Origin: Ilyomonas sp963790435
Lineage (GTDB): Bacteria; Bacteroidota; Bacteroidia; Chitinophagales; Chitinophagaceae
NCBI GenBank assembly: GCA_963790435.1
Contig: CAWBOI010000002.1
Location: 496,001 to 560,000, forward strand
Direction: 5' to 3'
Length of the DNA: 64,000 bases
This document shows, piece after piece, positions 35,285-43,463 of this stretch (position 1 is its first letter; each line of letters begins with the position of its first letter). Below the pieces are notes generated by a model. That model did not search any database. It was not told where the DNA came from and worked only from the letters and a program-made list of their open reading frames with translations. A program made the position numbers and the translations under genes.

Positions 35285-35337
35285 ACTGGGTTTGTTGTAT
35301 GTTTATAAAAACAAAATCATTCAAAACTCAATAAAGT

Positions 35338-35555
35338 ATGTTATCAGTTACTGGCATATATGATGGCAACTCAGTAATATTTACACAGCCCGTTAACCAT
35401 CATAAAAAATGTAAAGTCATTGTTACTTTTTGGAAGAGGATGCTAAGGAAGAAGCTTTGCAACTGCGCAATTTTGGAATGCAGAAGGATGCTTTTGAATT
35501 TTGGAACAATCCTGCAGAAAATGTCTATGAAGATTATATTAAAAAGAAACAATGA
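35338..35555 (+). pseudogene. antitoxin of a MazEF/PemIK-type pair, frameshifted
   Basis: The open frame from 35338 starts MLSVTGIYDGNSVIFTQPVN then HHKKCKVIVTF, which matches the N-terminus of small antitoxin-like proteins paired with PemK/MazF toxins. In-frame it then turns nonsensical (WKRMLRKKLC). Restoring one T in the five-T run at 35427-35431 gives LEEDAKEEALQLRNFGMQKD, then AFEFWNNPAENVYEDYIKKK and a stop at 35553-35555. The restored stop overlaps the toxin start as ATGA, typical of such modules. It is either a one-base sequencing error or a real inactivation; the neighbouring toxin is also damaged. Confidence 0.75.
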
Positions 35556-35887
35556 TGCTTATGAAAGCGGGTACAATTGTTTTGATTCCTTTTCCTTTTG
35601 CAGAACAAATTCATACAAAACTAAGACCAGCCGTAGTGATTGCTACCACGCAAGATAAATAGGAAGACATCATTGTTTGCGCTATTAGCTCGGTCGTTCC
35701 TTCTCTTTTGAATAATTATGAAATAAAGCTCGAACCCGATAACACTAACCATCTTCGTCTTTCATCCGTTATTAAAGTTGACAGAATCGCTACCCTAAAG
35801 AAAGAAAATGTGATTACTACATTAGGCTTTTTATCTGATGAAGAACTATCCTTACTTAAAGAAATGCTTTATCAGTTGTTTCAATAA
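35552..35887 (+). pseudogene. PemK/MazF-family toxin with an internal stop
   Basis: The reading frame of 111 residues starts MMLMKAGTIVLIPFPFAEQI, with the family's G-x-I-V-L-I-P-F-P and LRPAVVIATTQ motifs. It is interrupted by TAG at 35660-35662 after DK, and then continues in the same frame as EDIIVCAISSVVPSLLNNYE, LSSVIKVDRIATLKKENV and LSDEELSLLKEMLYQLF to a TAA at 35885-35887. Only one stop codon breaks it, with no indel, so this is a substitution rather than a homopolymer slip. MazF-type toxins are mRNA interferases. A read-through of about 36 residues would not carry the full fold, so the toxin is probably inactive. Confidence 0.85.
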
Positions 35888-35943
35888 CTTCTTCTTTACT
35901 AATTCAGAATCCTTTATTTTAGCCATCACACAAACCATCTCTC

Positions 35944-37182
35944 ATGGCGTTAAATGTTGTATGGATTGGCTTCTTTCTCATTGCGTTTTTGATTGCTTTA
36001 TACAAAACCCTTTTTCTTGGCGATACTACCATTTTTAAAACGCTCACTGAAGGTTTGTTTGATAGTGCAAAGACTTCTGTAACTGATGTTGCTCTGCCAC
36101 TTATCGGAACGATGGTTTTCTTTTTGGGATTGATGAACATTGCTGAAAAAGCAGGCGCCATTCGCTGGCTTGCACGCTTGCTGAATCCGTTTTTAAAACG
36201 CTTGTTTCCTGAAGTTCCGGCCAACCATCCGGCAATGGGTGAAATGGTGATGAACTTCAGCGCCAACATGCTTGGCCTGGATAATGCTGCCACACCATTT
36301 GGCTTGAAAGCGATGCAGAGCTTGCAAGACCTGAATCCCGAAAAAGAAACTGCTACCAATGCACAAATTATGTTTTTGGTTTTGCACACCAGTGGCTTAA
36401 CGCTTATCCCCCTTTCTGTTATTTCATATCGCATTGCCGCCGGCTCGCACGATGCAACTAGCATTTTTATTCCCTGTGTTGCCGGAACTGTTATTGCAAC
36501 ACTGGCAGCGATTATTATTGTAAGTATCACGCAAAAGCTGCGCTGGGATTGGGTTTTAACCGCATGGATACTTTCCATCACGTTCATCATTGCAACGCTT
36601 TTATTTGTTGTGGATCATTTGAGTGATGCCGACAGAAATACATTTACCAACATAGCCGGTAATTTGATTTTGTTTCTTTTGATTGTAATTATCATCATCG
36701 GCGGCATGTACAAAAAAGTATCTGTCTTTGATACTTTTATCGAAGGTGCAAAAGGCGGCTTTGATGTGGTGTTGAAAATCATTCCTTACCTCGTTGCTAT
36801 GCTCGTTGGCATTCGTGTGTTTAGAGATAGCGGTGCGCTTGGCTACATTACCAATGGTATTGCCTGGCTCGTTGCCAAAGCCGGTATGAATACCGACTTT
36901 GTGCCTGCGCTTCCCGTTTCAATCATGGTTCCTTTTAGCGGTAGCGGTGCACGGGGACTAATGCTCGATATTTTTAAAAATCCATTATACGGTCCCGATT
37001 CTTTTGTTGGTAAAACAGCCTCTGTGTTAAGAGGTAGCGCCGATACAACGCTTTATATTCTGGCTTTGTATTTTGGTTCAGTTGGTATTAAGAAAGTGCG
37101 CTATGCCATCTGGGCGGGCATGGCAGCGGATTTGATTGGCGTCATTGCTGCTATTTGTATTGCTTATATTTTTTTTAAGTAA
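35944..37182 (+). CDS. nucleoside-recognition / spore maturation SpmA-SpmB-like fusion membrane protein
   Basis: A 412-residue integral membrane protein, about ten transmembrane helices. The first half matches SpmA (TSVTDVALPLIGTMVFFLGL, MGEMVMNFSANMLGLDNAAT, PFGLKAMQSLQ) and the second half SpmB (FDTFIEGAKGGFDVVLKIIP, VPFSGSGARGLMLD, SVLRGSADTTLYILALYFGS). Such Bacteroidota fusions carry two Gate (nucleoside-recognition) domains and probably transport or gate a small solute. Sporulation is not implied. Start MALNVVWIGFFL. It begins 57 bases after the toxin-like pseudogene and ends in a hairpin shared with the convergent epimerase gene. Confidence 0.85.
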   Translation: MALNVVWIGFFLIAFLIALYKTLFLGDTTIFKTLTEGLFDSAKTSVTDVALPLIGTMVFFLGLMNIAEKAGAIRWLARLLNPFLKRLFPEVPANHPAMGEMVMNFSANMLGLDNAATPFGLKAMQSLQDLNPEKETATNAQIMFLVLHTSGLTLIPLSVISYRIAAGSHDATSIFIPCVAGTVIATLAAIIIVSITQKLRWDWVLTAWILSITFIIATLLFVVDHLSDADRNTFTNIAGNLILFLLIVIIIIGGMYKKVSVFDTFIEGAKGGFDVVLKIIPYLVAMLVGIRVFRDSGALGYITNGIAWLVAKAGMNTDFVPALPVSIMVPFSGSGARGLMLDIFKNPLYGPDSFVGKTASVLRGSADTTLYILALYFGSVGIKKVRYAIWAGMAADLIGVIAAICIAYIFFK

Positions 37183-37199
37183 AAAATAGTGTAAAAACA

Positions 37200-37232
37200 A
37201 ACATTAACAGGGGGTTAAACCCTGTCAATGTT
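37200..37232. terminator. hairpin between two convergent genes
   Basis: AACATT-A-ACAGGG / CCCTGT-C-AATGTT (37200-37212 with 37220-37232) with a seven-base loop. There is no T run, but the position between convergent ends supports a bidirectional terminator. Confidence 0.5.
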
Positions 37233-37247
37233 ACATACGAATCTGCA

Positions 37248-38354
37248 CTACTCAACCACCACTTTCTTCAATCGCCTTACATAATTTTCATCCAGAGATG
37301 CGCCTAAACCTGGTGCATCAGGTACCGTTACCAAACCTCCGTTGCCATAAACAATACCACCTATAACAGGGTCTTCAATAAACATCATTGGCGTGTCAAA
37401 ATCGCAATAGAGAATGTTCTTGCTGGTCAATGCAAAATGTGCCGATGCGGTAAAACCAAGCCGCGATTCTAAGAAGCCGCCAACCTGTAATTTCTTATTG
37501 GCTTTTTCTGCCTCTTTCGCAATTTTTTGTGCTTTAAAAATACCTGCGGATTTGCCCAATTTAATGTTGAACGAATCGCAAGCATTCAGTTGGATCAAAC
37601 GCTTTACATCGTGATGATCGCTGCAACTCTCATCTGCCATAATTGAAATGGGACTTTCTTTTTTCACACGCGGCAGCTCTGTGTAATTCCATCGTTTAAT
37701 CGGTTCTTCGCAATGTTGAATGTTGTACCGTTCGAGAGCTCCTAAAGTGGCAATGGCAACCTCAACACTCCATCCCTGGTTGGCATCAATGCGTAAAGGA
37801 ATTGCATTGCCAATCGCTTCGCGTATGCGTTGTATGCGCTCCACATCTTTCTGTTTGGTTTCACCCAATTTTATTTTTATTACCGTAAAACCTGCATCAA
37901 CTATCTTCTTTGCATCGCTTACCATTTTATCAACGCTATCAAGACTTACGGTGTAATCGGTTATTAATGTTTTGTCTTTCTTACCTCCTAAAAATTGATA
38001 CAAAGGCAAGCCGGCATATTGCGCAGCAATGTCGTATAACGCAATGTCGAACGCGCTTTTAATGCTGTTATTGGCATAAATGGCTTTATCCCAAACGGCA
38101 TGATGTTCTTCTATCTGCAAAGGATTTTTATTGAGTAATAAGTTAGCTATCAGAGGCGCAATGGCAAAAGCAGTTTGCATGTTTTCTCCGCATATCGGCA
38201 GGTAAGGATTGCATTCGCCCCAGCCGGTAATGCCTTTATCAGTATCAATTTTTACAACAACATTTTCAGCATGGGTATCAGGTCCGAATGAAGTGATGAA
38301 AGGCTCTTTCAATTCGATGGGCGATTCATAAATTTCTATTTTGGTGATGTTCAT
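37248..38354 (-). CDS. mandelate racemase/muconate lactonizing enzyme superfamily, dipeptide epimerase-like
   Basis: A 368-residue enolase-superfamily enzyme. The N-terminal capping domain is followed by a barrel with K-x-K in VIKIKLGE (~164), metal ligands in RIDANQGW, CEEPI and ADESC, the second lysine in FNIKLGKSAG, and a D-x-D near the C-terminal end of the barrel (YCDFDTPMMF). That combination fits L-Ala-D/L-Glu and related dipeptide epimerases (EC 5.1.1.x), used in recycling peptidoglycan peptides, but substrate specificity in this group varies widely. The ATG is preceded by GCAAAAACAAAAGGA, another leader copy of the dispersed 11-mer. Confidence 0.82.
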   Translation of the reverse strand: MNITKIEIYESPIELKEPFITSFGPDTHAENVVVKIDTDKGITGWGECNPYLPICGENMQTAFAIAPLIANLLLNKNPLQIEEHHAVWDKAIYANNSIKSAFDIALYDIAAQYAGLPLYQFLGGKKDKTLITDYTVSLDSVDKMVSDAKKIVDAGFTVIKIKLGETKQKDVERIQRIREAIGNAIPLRIDANQGWSVEVAIATLGALERYNIQHCEEPIKRWNYTELPRVKKESPISIMADESCSDHHDVKRLIQLNACDSFNIKLGKSAGIFKAQKIAKEAEKANKKLQVGGFLESRLGFTASAHFALTSKNILYCDFDTPMMFIEDPVIGGIVYGNGGLVTVPDAPGLGASLDENYVRRLKKVVVE

Positions 38355-38465
38355 TCCTTTTGTTTTTGCCGATATAATGCAATGGTAGTTTTTATTTTAA
38401 GGTGAAAATAAATGGAATTTAGTTTTGCTAAAATTGAGGTATTTCCAAACTTAAGCACGAGATCG

Positions 38466-38505
38466 CGTCATTCCGCCCCAACAATATTGTTGGGGCGGAA
38501 TGACG
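38466..38505. repeat. perfect 40-bp palindrome
   Basis: The left arm is cgtcattccgccccaacaat (38466-38485) and the right arm (38486-38505) is its exact reverse complement, so all 40 bases pair. It lies between two divergently transcribed genes, 112 bases from one start and 70 from the other. GTCATTCC-type palindromes are known as dispersed small repeats in several phyla. Confidence 0.9.
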
Positions 38506-38574
38506 GCAGCAATTCACGTCTTTACACATTGAAACATTATCATCTTATTTTCGTACGATAAAAACGATTGCGTC

Positions 38575-40326
38575 ATGCGAAAACAATATCTGCTCATCCT
38601 CATATTGCAGGTTTCTTTCTTCACGCTTCACGCACAGCAAACTACTTATTGCAATCCCATCAACATTGATTATGGTTACACGCCCATTCCCGATTTTAGC
38701 GAGCAGGGAAGACATCGTGCTACTGCCGACCCAACCATCACCTTATTCAAAGGCACTTATTATTTGTTCAGCACCAATCAATGGGGGTATTGGTGGAGCG
38801 ATAACATGCTCAACTGGCATTTTGTTTCGCGCAAATTTTTAAAGCCCTATCATCATGTGTATGATGAGCTGTGTGCGCCTGCCACATTGGTTTTGGGTGA
38901 TACATTGCTCCTTATTGGTTCTACTTATACCAAAGATTTTCCACTGTGGATGAGTAAAAATCCAAAGGTTGATGACTGGAAAGAAGCCGTTGATTCTTTT
39001 CGGGCAGGCGCATGGGACCCAGGTTTGTTTGCCGATGATGACGGACGCATTTATCTCTATCATGGCAGCAGCAATTTGTATCCGATTTATGGTTGGGAGA
39101 TAGACAGAAAAACCTTGCAACCCATTGGTGAGCATGTCCCCCTCATTCATCTCAACGATACGCTTCATGGATGGGAACGCTTTGGTGAAGCGAACGACAA
39201 CACGTTTTTACCACCATTTATAGAAGGTGCCTGGACGAACAAGCACAATGGAAAATATTATTTACAATATGGCGCACCGGGAACGGAATTCAGTGGTTAT
39301 GGCGATGGCGTTTATGTAAGCAACCAACCTCTCGGACCCTTTACTTATCAAAGTCATAACCCGTTTTCTTATAAGCCTGGTGGCTTTGCACGAGGCGCTG
39401 GTCATGGTGCAACCTACCAGGATAAAATGGGCAACTGGTGGCATATAAGTACCATCGTTATTGATGTAAAAAATAACTTTGAAAGGCGTATCGGTATTTG
39501 GCCTGCAGGCTTTGATAAAGATGATATTTTGTATTGCAACACGGCTTACGGCGATTATCCAACTTATTTGCCCAAAACCAAAAATGAGGATCACATCAGG
39601 GGCAGCTTCACCGGCTGGATGTTGCTCAATTATAACAAGCCTGTAGTTGTTTCATCAACACTCGGAGGTTATACACCTAACTATGCTGTTGATGAAAATA
39701 TCAAAACCTATTGGAGTGCAAAAACGGGCAACAAGGGTGAATACATCATAACTGATTTGGGCGATGTAAGTACCATTCGTGCAATACAAATCAATTATGC
39801 CGATCAGGATGTTGACAGTTCTTTCTTGGGTAAAATCAACGGCATTTATCATCAGTATAAACTGTACAGCTCGAATGATGGAAAGACATGGAAAATATTG
39901 GTTGATAAAAGCAACAACAAAACCGATGTGCCGCATGATTACATTGAGCTGGAAACGCCTGCCAGCGCGCGTTTCATCAAGTTAGAAAATATACACATGC
40001 CGACTGGAAAGTTTGCCATCAGCGGCTTGCGTGTGTTTGGTAAAGGCAATGGTTCAGTGGTTGATACAGTTAAACATTTTGTGGTTCTACGCGGCGATAG
40101 CGAACGGCGAAATGCGTGGCTGAAATGGCAGTTGATGAACGATGCCGATGGTTATGTGATTTATGCCGGAACAAAGCCCGGCAAGCTTTACACAAGCGTG
40201 ATGGTGTATGGCGTAAATGAATATTATTTCAGGGCAATGGACAGAGACCAGCCTTATTATTTTCAGATTGAAGCGTTTAATGAAAACGGCATCAGCAAAA
40301 GAAGTGCAATTGTAAGAGTGGAATGA
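38575..40326 (+). CDS. secreted glycoside hydrolase, GH43-like, with discoidin domain
   Basis: 583 residues. Signal peptide MRKQYLLILILQVSFFTLHA, then a five-bladed beta-propeller with the GH43 signature ATADPTITLFKGTYYLF (catalytic base Asp), WDPGLFADDDGRIYLYHG (modulator Asp) and FIEGAWTNKHNGKYYLQYGA (acid Glu). Residues ~360-485 form an F5/8 type C (discoidin/CBM32-like) domain: NYAVDENIKTYWSAKTGNKG, ITDLGDVSTIRAIQINYA, ARFIKLENIHMP. A short FnIII-like tail (~495-583) closes the protein. It is predicted to act on a plant or fungal polysaccharide (xylan/arabinan-type bonds are usual for GH43) in the periplasm or outside. No SusCD pair is nearby. Confidence 0.82.
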   Translation: MRKQYLLILILQVSFFTLHAQQTTYCNPINIDYGYTPIPDFSEQGRHRATADPTITLFKGTYYLFSTNQWGYWWSDNMLNWHFVSRKFLKPYHHVYDELCAPATLVLGDTLLLIGSTYTKDFPLWMSKNPKVDDWKEAVDSFRAGAWDPGLFADDDGRIYLYHGSSNLYPIYGWEIDRKTLQPIGEHVPLIHLNDTLHGWERFGEANDNTFLPPFIEGAWTNKHNGKYYLQYGAPGTEFSGYGDGVYVSNQPLGPFTYQSHNPFSYKPGGFARGAGHGATYQDKMGNWWHISTIVIDVKNNFERRIGIWPAGFDKDDILYCNTAYGDYPTYLPKTKNEDHIRGSFTGWMLLNYNKPVVVSSTLGGYTPNYAVDENIKTYWSAKTGNKGEYIITDLGDVSTIRAIQINYADQDVDSSFLGKINGIYHQYKLYSSNDGKTWKILVDKSNNKTDVPHDYIELETPASARFIKLENIHMPTGKFAISGLRVFGKGNGSVVDTVKHFVVLRGDSERRNAWLKWQLMNDADGYVIYAGTKPGKLYTSVMVYGVNEYYFRAMDRDQPYYFQIEAFNENGISKRSAIVRVE

Positions 40327-40345
40327 TGCTGTTACCAAAATAAAA

Positions 40346-40380
40346 AAGACCTATACGGTTTGTAAAACCGTATAGGTCTT
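40346..40380. terminator. bidirectional terminator of the CCTATA-GG palindrome family
   Basis: A perfect 16-base-pair stem AAGACCTATACGGTTT / AAACCGTATAGGTCTT with a three-base loop (40362-40364), lying between convergent genes. A close relative occurs at 46213-46245. Confidence 0.8.
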
Positions 40381-40451
40381 ATAAATAAGACGCAAAGGCG
40401 TCAAGTTTTGTTTTTATAGATTCTTTTATTTGTGTCTTAGTGGTAATATCA

Positions 40452-40907
40452 TCATTTAAAATAATTCTCATCAATATAAAAATATCCATTGCTTTTCTTC
40501 CAATACCAAAACTTTTTATCAAGCACATAATAGGTACCTTTGGCAGATTTTTTTTGCAGAGTAGCGGGCACATATAAAATGTGGGGCGGCACTTTGCCAA
40601 AGCGGTAGGCAAGCGTTTTAGTTTGCGCTGGTGTGTAAGCTCTTGCGTTGGCAGGGTCTAAAATATCTTTCGAAGCATCAGGTGGCAAAGTGGTTTCTGT
40701 TACGGCAAAATTGCCACGTGCATCAACAATAATAACGGGCTTAATTGCAACCGGTGCTGCAGGCATAGAAGATGCGCCAGTATTGGCTTCGCTTTCATTT
40801 AACAACGGTTTTACTCCGCCGCCGTTATCGCGCGAAGCAATTGTTCTCCGATGGCATGAAGTAGCAACCAGGAAAAGAATGAGCAAAATAGATATGCAAT
40901 TTTTCAT
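40452..40907 (-). CDS. lipoprotein, hypothetical
   Basis: 151 residues from MKNCISILLILFLVATSCHR; the ORF extends further 5' but the lipobox (L-V-A-T-S-C) fixes this start. After the lipidated Cys at 18 comes a low-complexity region with SRDNGGGVKPLLNE and PAAPVAIKPVI, then a C-terminal part with TYYVLDKKFWYWKKSNGYFY. It is predicted to be attached to the inner face of the outer membrane. No domain recognised. The bases just before the ATG are GCAAAAACAAAGG, a leader copy of the 11-mer. Confidence 0.65.
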   Translation of the reverse strand: MKNCISILLILFLVATSCHRRTIASRDNGGGVKPLLNESEANTGASSMPAAPVAIKPVIIVDARGNFAVTETTLPPDASKDILDPANARAYTPAQTKTLAYRFGKVPPHILYVPATLQKKSAKGTYYVLDKKFWYWKKSNGYFYIDENYFK

Positions 40908-40954
40908 CCTTTGTTTTTGCACAGATGTTCACATTTCATGCCATTCAAAATATT

Positions 40955-42330
40955 CTATGTAAAAGAAAAAGATAACAATTGCTCTTGCGATATGGCTTCC
41001 TGTTTGCCGGTTGGCAAGTGCTTGATTTTGCAGGTTCCGGTTTGCAAGTTCTTCGCTGCCAATGATAACGATGTAAGAAATGTTTTTCTTTTCGGCATAT
41101 TTGAATTGCTTGTCAAATTTCGCAGCTTCATCGTACAACTCGCAGGCAACGTTTTCGCCACGCAATTGCTGCATCAATTGGAAAGCAGTCTTGCTTTCTT
41201 CTTCACCCAAATTAAAAAACAAAACCTTCGTTCCGCTCAACAATTCTTCAGGAAACAATTTCAGTTCTTCCATCACATCATAAATGCGATCTACACCAAA
41301 ACTGATTCCTACGCCCGGCACATTCTGTACACCAAACAATCCGGTCAAATCATCATACCGACCACCACCGCCAATGCTTCCCATCTGAACGTTGTTTGCT
41401 TTGACTTCAAAAATAATCCCGGTGTAATAACTCAAGCCGCGGGCAAGCGTGAAGTCAGTTGGCAGTTGACGGTTGTAGAGATGATGGAAGACAATTGATG
41501 ATGAAATGAATTTCTGCAATGCCTTGCTCTCCCATTTCGATCTGTTTGGAGCAATGTTTGGATTTGCCGCTAACTTTTCTTCATTTGCTTCCACTGATCG
41601 AAAGATAACTCTTCAATAATATTGATTTGCTTGTTACTTAAAACCGCGTTGTGCTAGTTCTTCTTTTACTTTATCAATATCAATTTTATCCAGCTTATCA
41701 ATGGCAACAGTGATATGGACCAATTCTTATCAGTATCCCCCGCATAACTTCTGCCAATGCAGATAATATTTTGCGGCTGTTAATTTTGATTTGAACATCA
41801 ATTTTCAGCTTGCTGAATACTTCTGCATACAGGCAAACCAACTCTACTTCATTCAACAAACTTTTACTGCCCACCACATCAGCATCGCATTGATAGAACT
41901 CTCTGTATCTGCCACGTTGCGGACGATCAGCACGCCATACAGGTTGTATCTGATAGCGCTTGAATGGAAACGTAAGTTGACCAAAATTCATGGCAACGTA
42001 TCGGGCAAACGGAATGGTTAAATCGTAGCGCAACGCTCGCTCCGTAAGGTTCTTATCGTTTTTTCCTTGCAGAATATTTTCAAACGCAGTGATGGCTTTT
42101 TCTTTGTTTTTATCATCACTCAAGCCATTGTTCAATATCTTAAAAATGAGCTTATCGCCTTCTTCGCCATACTTGCCCATGAGCGTATCCAAGTTCTCCA
42201 TGGCAGGCGTTTCCAAAGGTTGAAAGCCGTAGTTTTCAAATGTGTTTTTAATGATGGAAAGAATATAATTGCGCTTGCGAACGGTGGATGCGGAGAAGTC
42301 GCGCGTGCCTTGCGGAAGAGAAGGTTTCAT
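40955..42330 (-). pseudogene. hisS: histidyl-tRNA synthetase, broken by several frameshifts
   Basis: The first ~195 codons are normal class II HisRS: LPQGTRDFSASTVRKRNYIL, TLMGKYGEEGDKLIFKILNN, YDLTIPFARYVAM, YQIQPVWRADRPQRGRYREF. From about 41741 the frame changes repeatedly. Restored pieces are GDTDKN-LVHITVAIDKLDKIDIDKVK, INIIEELSFDQWK, EKLAA, IQTLLQT, MGEQGIAEIHFIINCLPSSL, then DFTLARGLSYYTG and a sound C-terminal part, with another shift near 41043 before TGTCKIKHLPTGKQEAISQE. At least six frame changes lie between 41038 and 41741, most at short homopolymers (for example CCCCC at 41737). hisS is essential, so local sequence error or a second copy is likely. It overlaps the upstream phosphatase gene as ATGA. 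Confidence 0.88.
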
Positions 42331-42806
42331 GGCTCCAAGGTTTGTTTTCGACTATATTTTTGAATGATTGTATCGCAGGCTTCGCTGATTTCAGTAAACG
42401 TTTTTTGGAAGCCAGGTTCGGTATTATCGTACCATGGATCATCCACTTCAAAGTTCTCCCCGGGATACACTTCGTTCAACAACAAATCTACTTTCGAAGC
42501 GTCCCACAACTTGCCGCTGATGCGTTGTACATCGGCATAGTTTTGTTCGTCCATCACATAAATTTTATCGTACTGCTGCATCATTTCTTTCCTGAACAAA
42601 TTAGCGCGATGATCACAAATATCTATGCCGTTTTGTTTTGCCACTTTTTGCGATAAGCGATGCGGTGCTTCGCCTAAGTTCCATTGTCCTGTGCCGGCGC
42701 TCTCTATTTCCCAATCTAAGTTTGCCTCTTTTATCTTTTGCTTCAAAATGCCTTCTGCCAAAGGGCTGCGGCAAATATTGCCAAGGCATACCATCAAAAT
42801 TTTCAT
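42327..42806 (-). CDS. low-molecular-weight protein-tyrosine phosphatase
   Basis: A 159-residue LMW-PTP. The P-loop C-L-G-N-I-C-R-S (C-x5-R) is at residues 7-14 in VCLGNICRSPLAEGIL, and the general-acid Asp is in VDDPWYDNTEPGF near the end (D-D-P-W). It dephosphorylates tyrosine or low-molecular-weight phosphoesters in the cytoplasm and may regulate polysaccharide biosynthesis. The stop overlaps the hisS start as ATGA, an unusual but tight coupling. The gene is complete and free of the frame problems seen in hisS. Confidence 0.92.
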   Translation of the reverse strand: MKILMVCLGNICRSPLAEGILKQKIKEANLDWEIESAGTGQWNLGEAPHRLSQKVAKQNGIDICDHRANLFRKEMMQQYDKIYVMDEQNYADVQRISGKLWDASKVDLLLNEVYPGENFEVDDPWYDNTEPGFQKTFTEISEACDTIIQKYSRKQTLEP

Positions 42807-43053
42807 GGGCGCAAAGATAATAGAACACGGATCCCCACAGTACTATGGGGACGGATGTTTTAGATTGTCTGAACCGGGATGGATGTGATATTTGGGATTT
42901 GTGAGATGTTGATAAAGAGAAGTTTGGTTTTGCGGTAATATCCAACAGTCAATATTCAATCCTCCTCATCCGTGCATGAAATCTGTGTTCTATCGAATTG
43001 GCACAAAATTCTATTAATCAACAACTATTAACTGAAATTTAAAACTTTATCGT

Positions 43054-43218
43054 ATGCTAAAGTGGGCAGCTATCTTCCTCGTTATCTCCATCATCGCAGC
43101 TATTTTCGGCTTCGGTGGCATTGCGCAAGGCTCGGCTGAAATTGCTAAAGTCTTGTTCTTCATTTTTATTGTATTATTCGTATTAACCTTAATTTTCGGA
43201 GCCAGAATTTTCAAGTAG
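43054..43218 (+). CDS. DUF1328 small membrane protein
   Basis: A 54-residue protein, MLKWAAIFLVISIIAAIFGF onward, followed by GGIAQGSAEIAKVLF, then a second helix FIFIVLFVLTLIFGARIFK. Two transmembrane helices with a G-F-G-G-I-A hinge are typical of DUF1328 (YtjA family), small hydrophobic proteins of unknown function that are often stress-induced. Confidence 0.85.
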   Translation: MLKWAAIFLVISIIAAIFGFGGIAQGSAEIAKVLFFIFIVLFVLTLIFGARIFK

Positions 43219-43233
43219 GACATTGTTTGAATT

Positions 43234-43303
43234 TTGAACCACTAAGGCAGAAGGAAAGGAAGTTATACAAGTACCTTCTTCTCTTCCTGTCCTGGTGGTT
43301 CAA
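43234..43303. repeat. inverted repeat of the TTGAACCAC family
   Basis: Left arm TTGAACCACTAAGGCAG (43234) pairs imperfectly with CTGTCCTGGTGGTTCAA (ending 43303). Same outer arms as 4813-4923. Located after the DUF1328 gene and before carA. Confidence 0.6.
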
Positions 43304-43463
43304 TTCGTTTTAGGACCTCTTAAAAAAGAGGCTAAACCAAACTTTATCAGCATTCGTCAACCAAGCTTGCTTACCTATTTTTCCAGCTAAACCCTGTTTA
43401 TAATTTTTTACATTCCATATCAGCACGATTGAATTTCTTTGCAGCAAAATTTGTAAAACAACA

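Noticed and set aside
40929..41594. GTG-started ORF as an independent C-terminal gene
   Set aside because: Its first ~50 codons are frame-shifted HisRS sequence; the rest is hisS, so it is not a separate gene.
41030..41761. Programmed frameshifting in hisS
   Set aside because: There are too many frame changes and no slippery-site plus pseudoknot pattern; sequence error or decay fits better.
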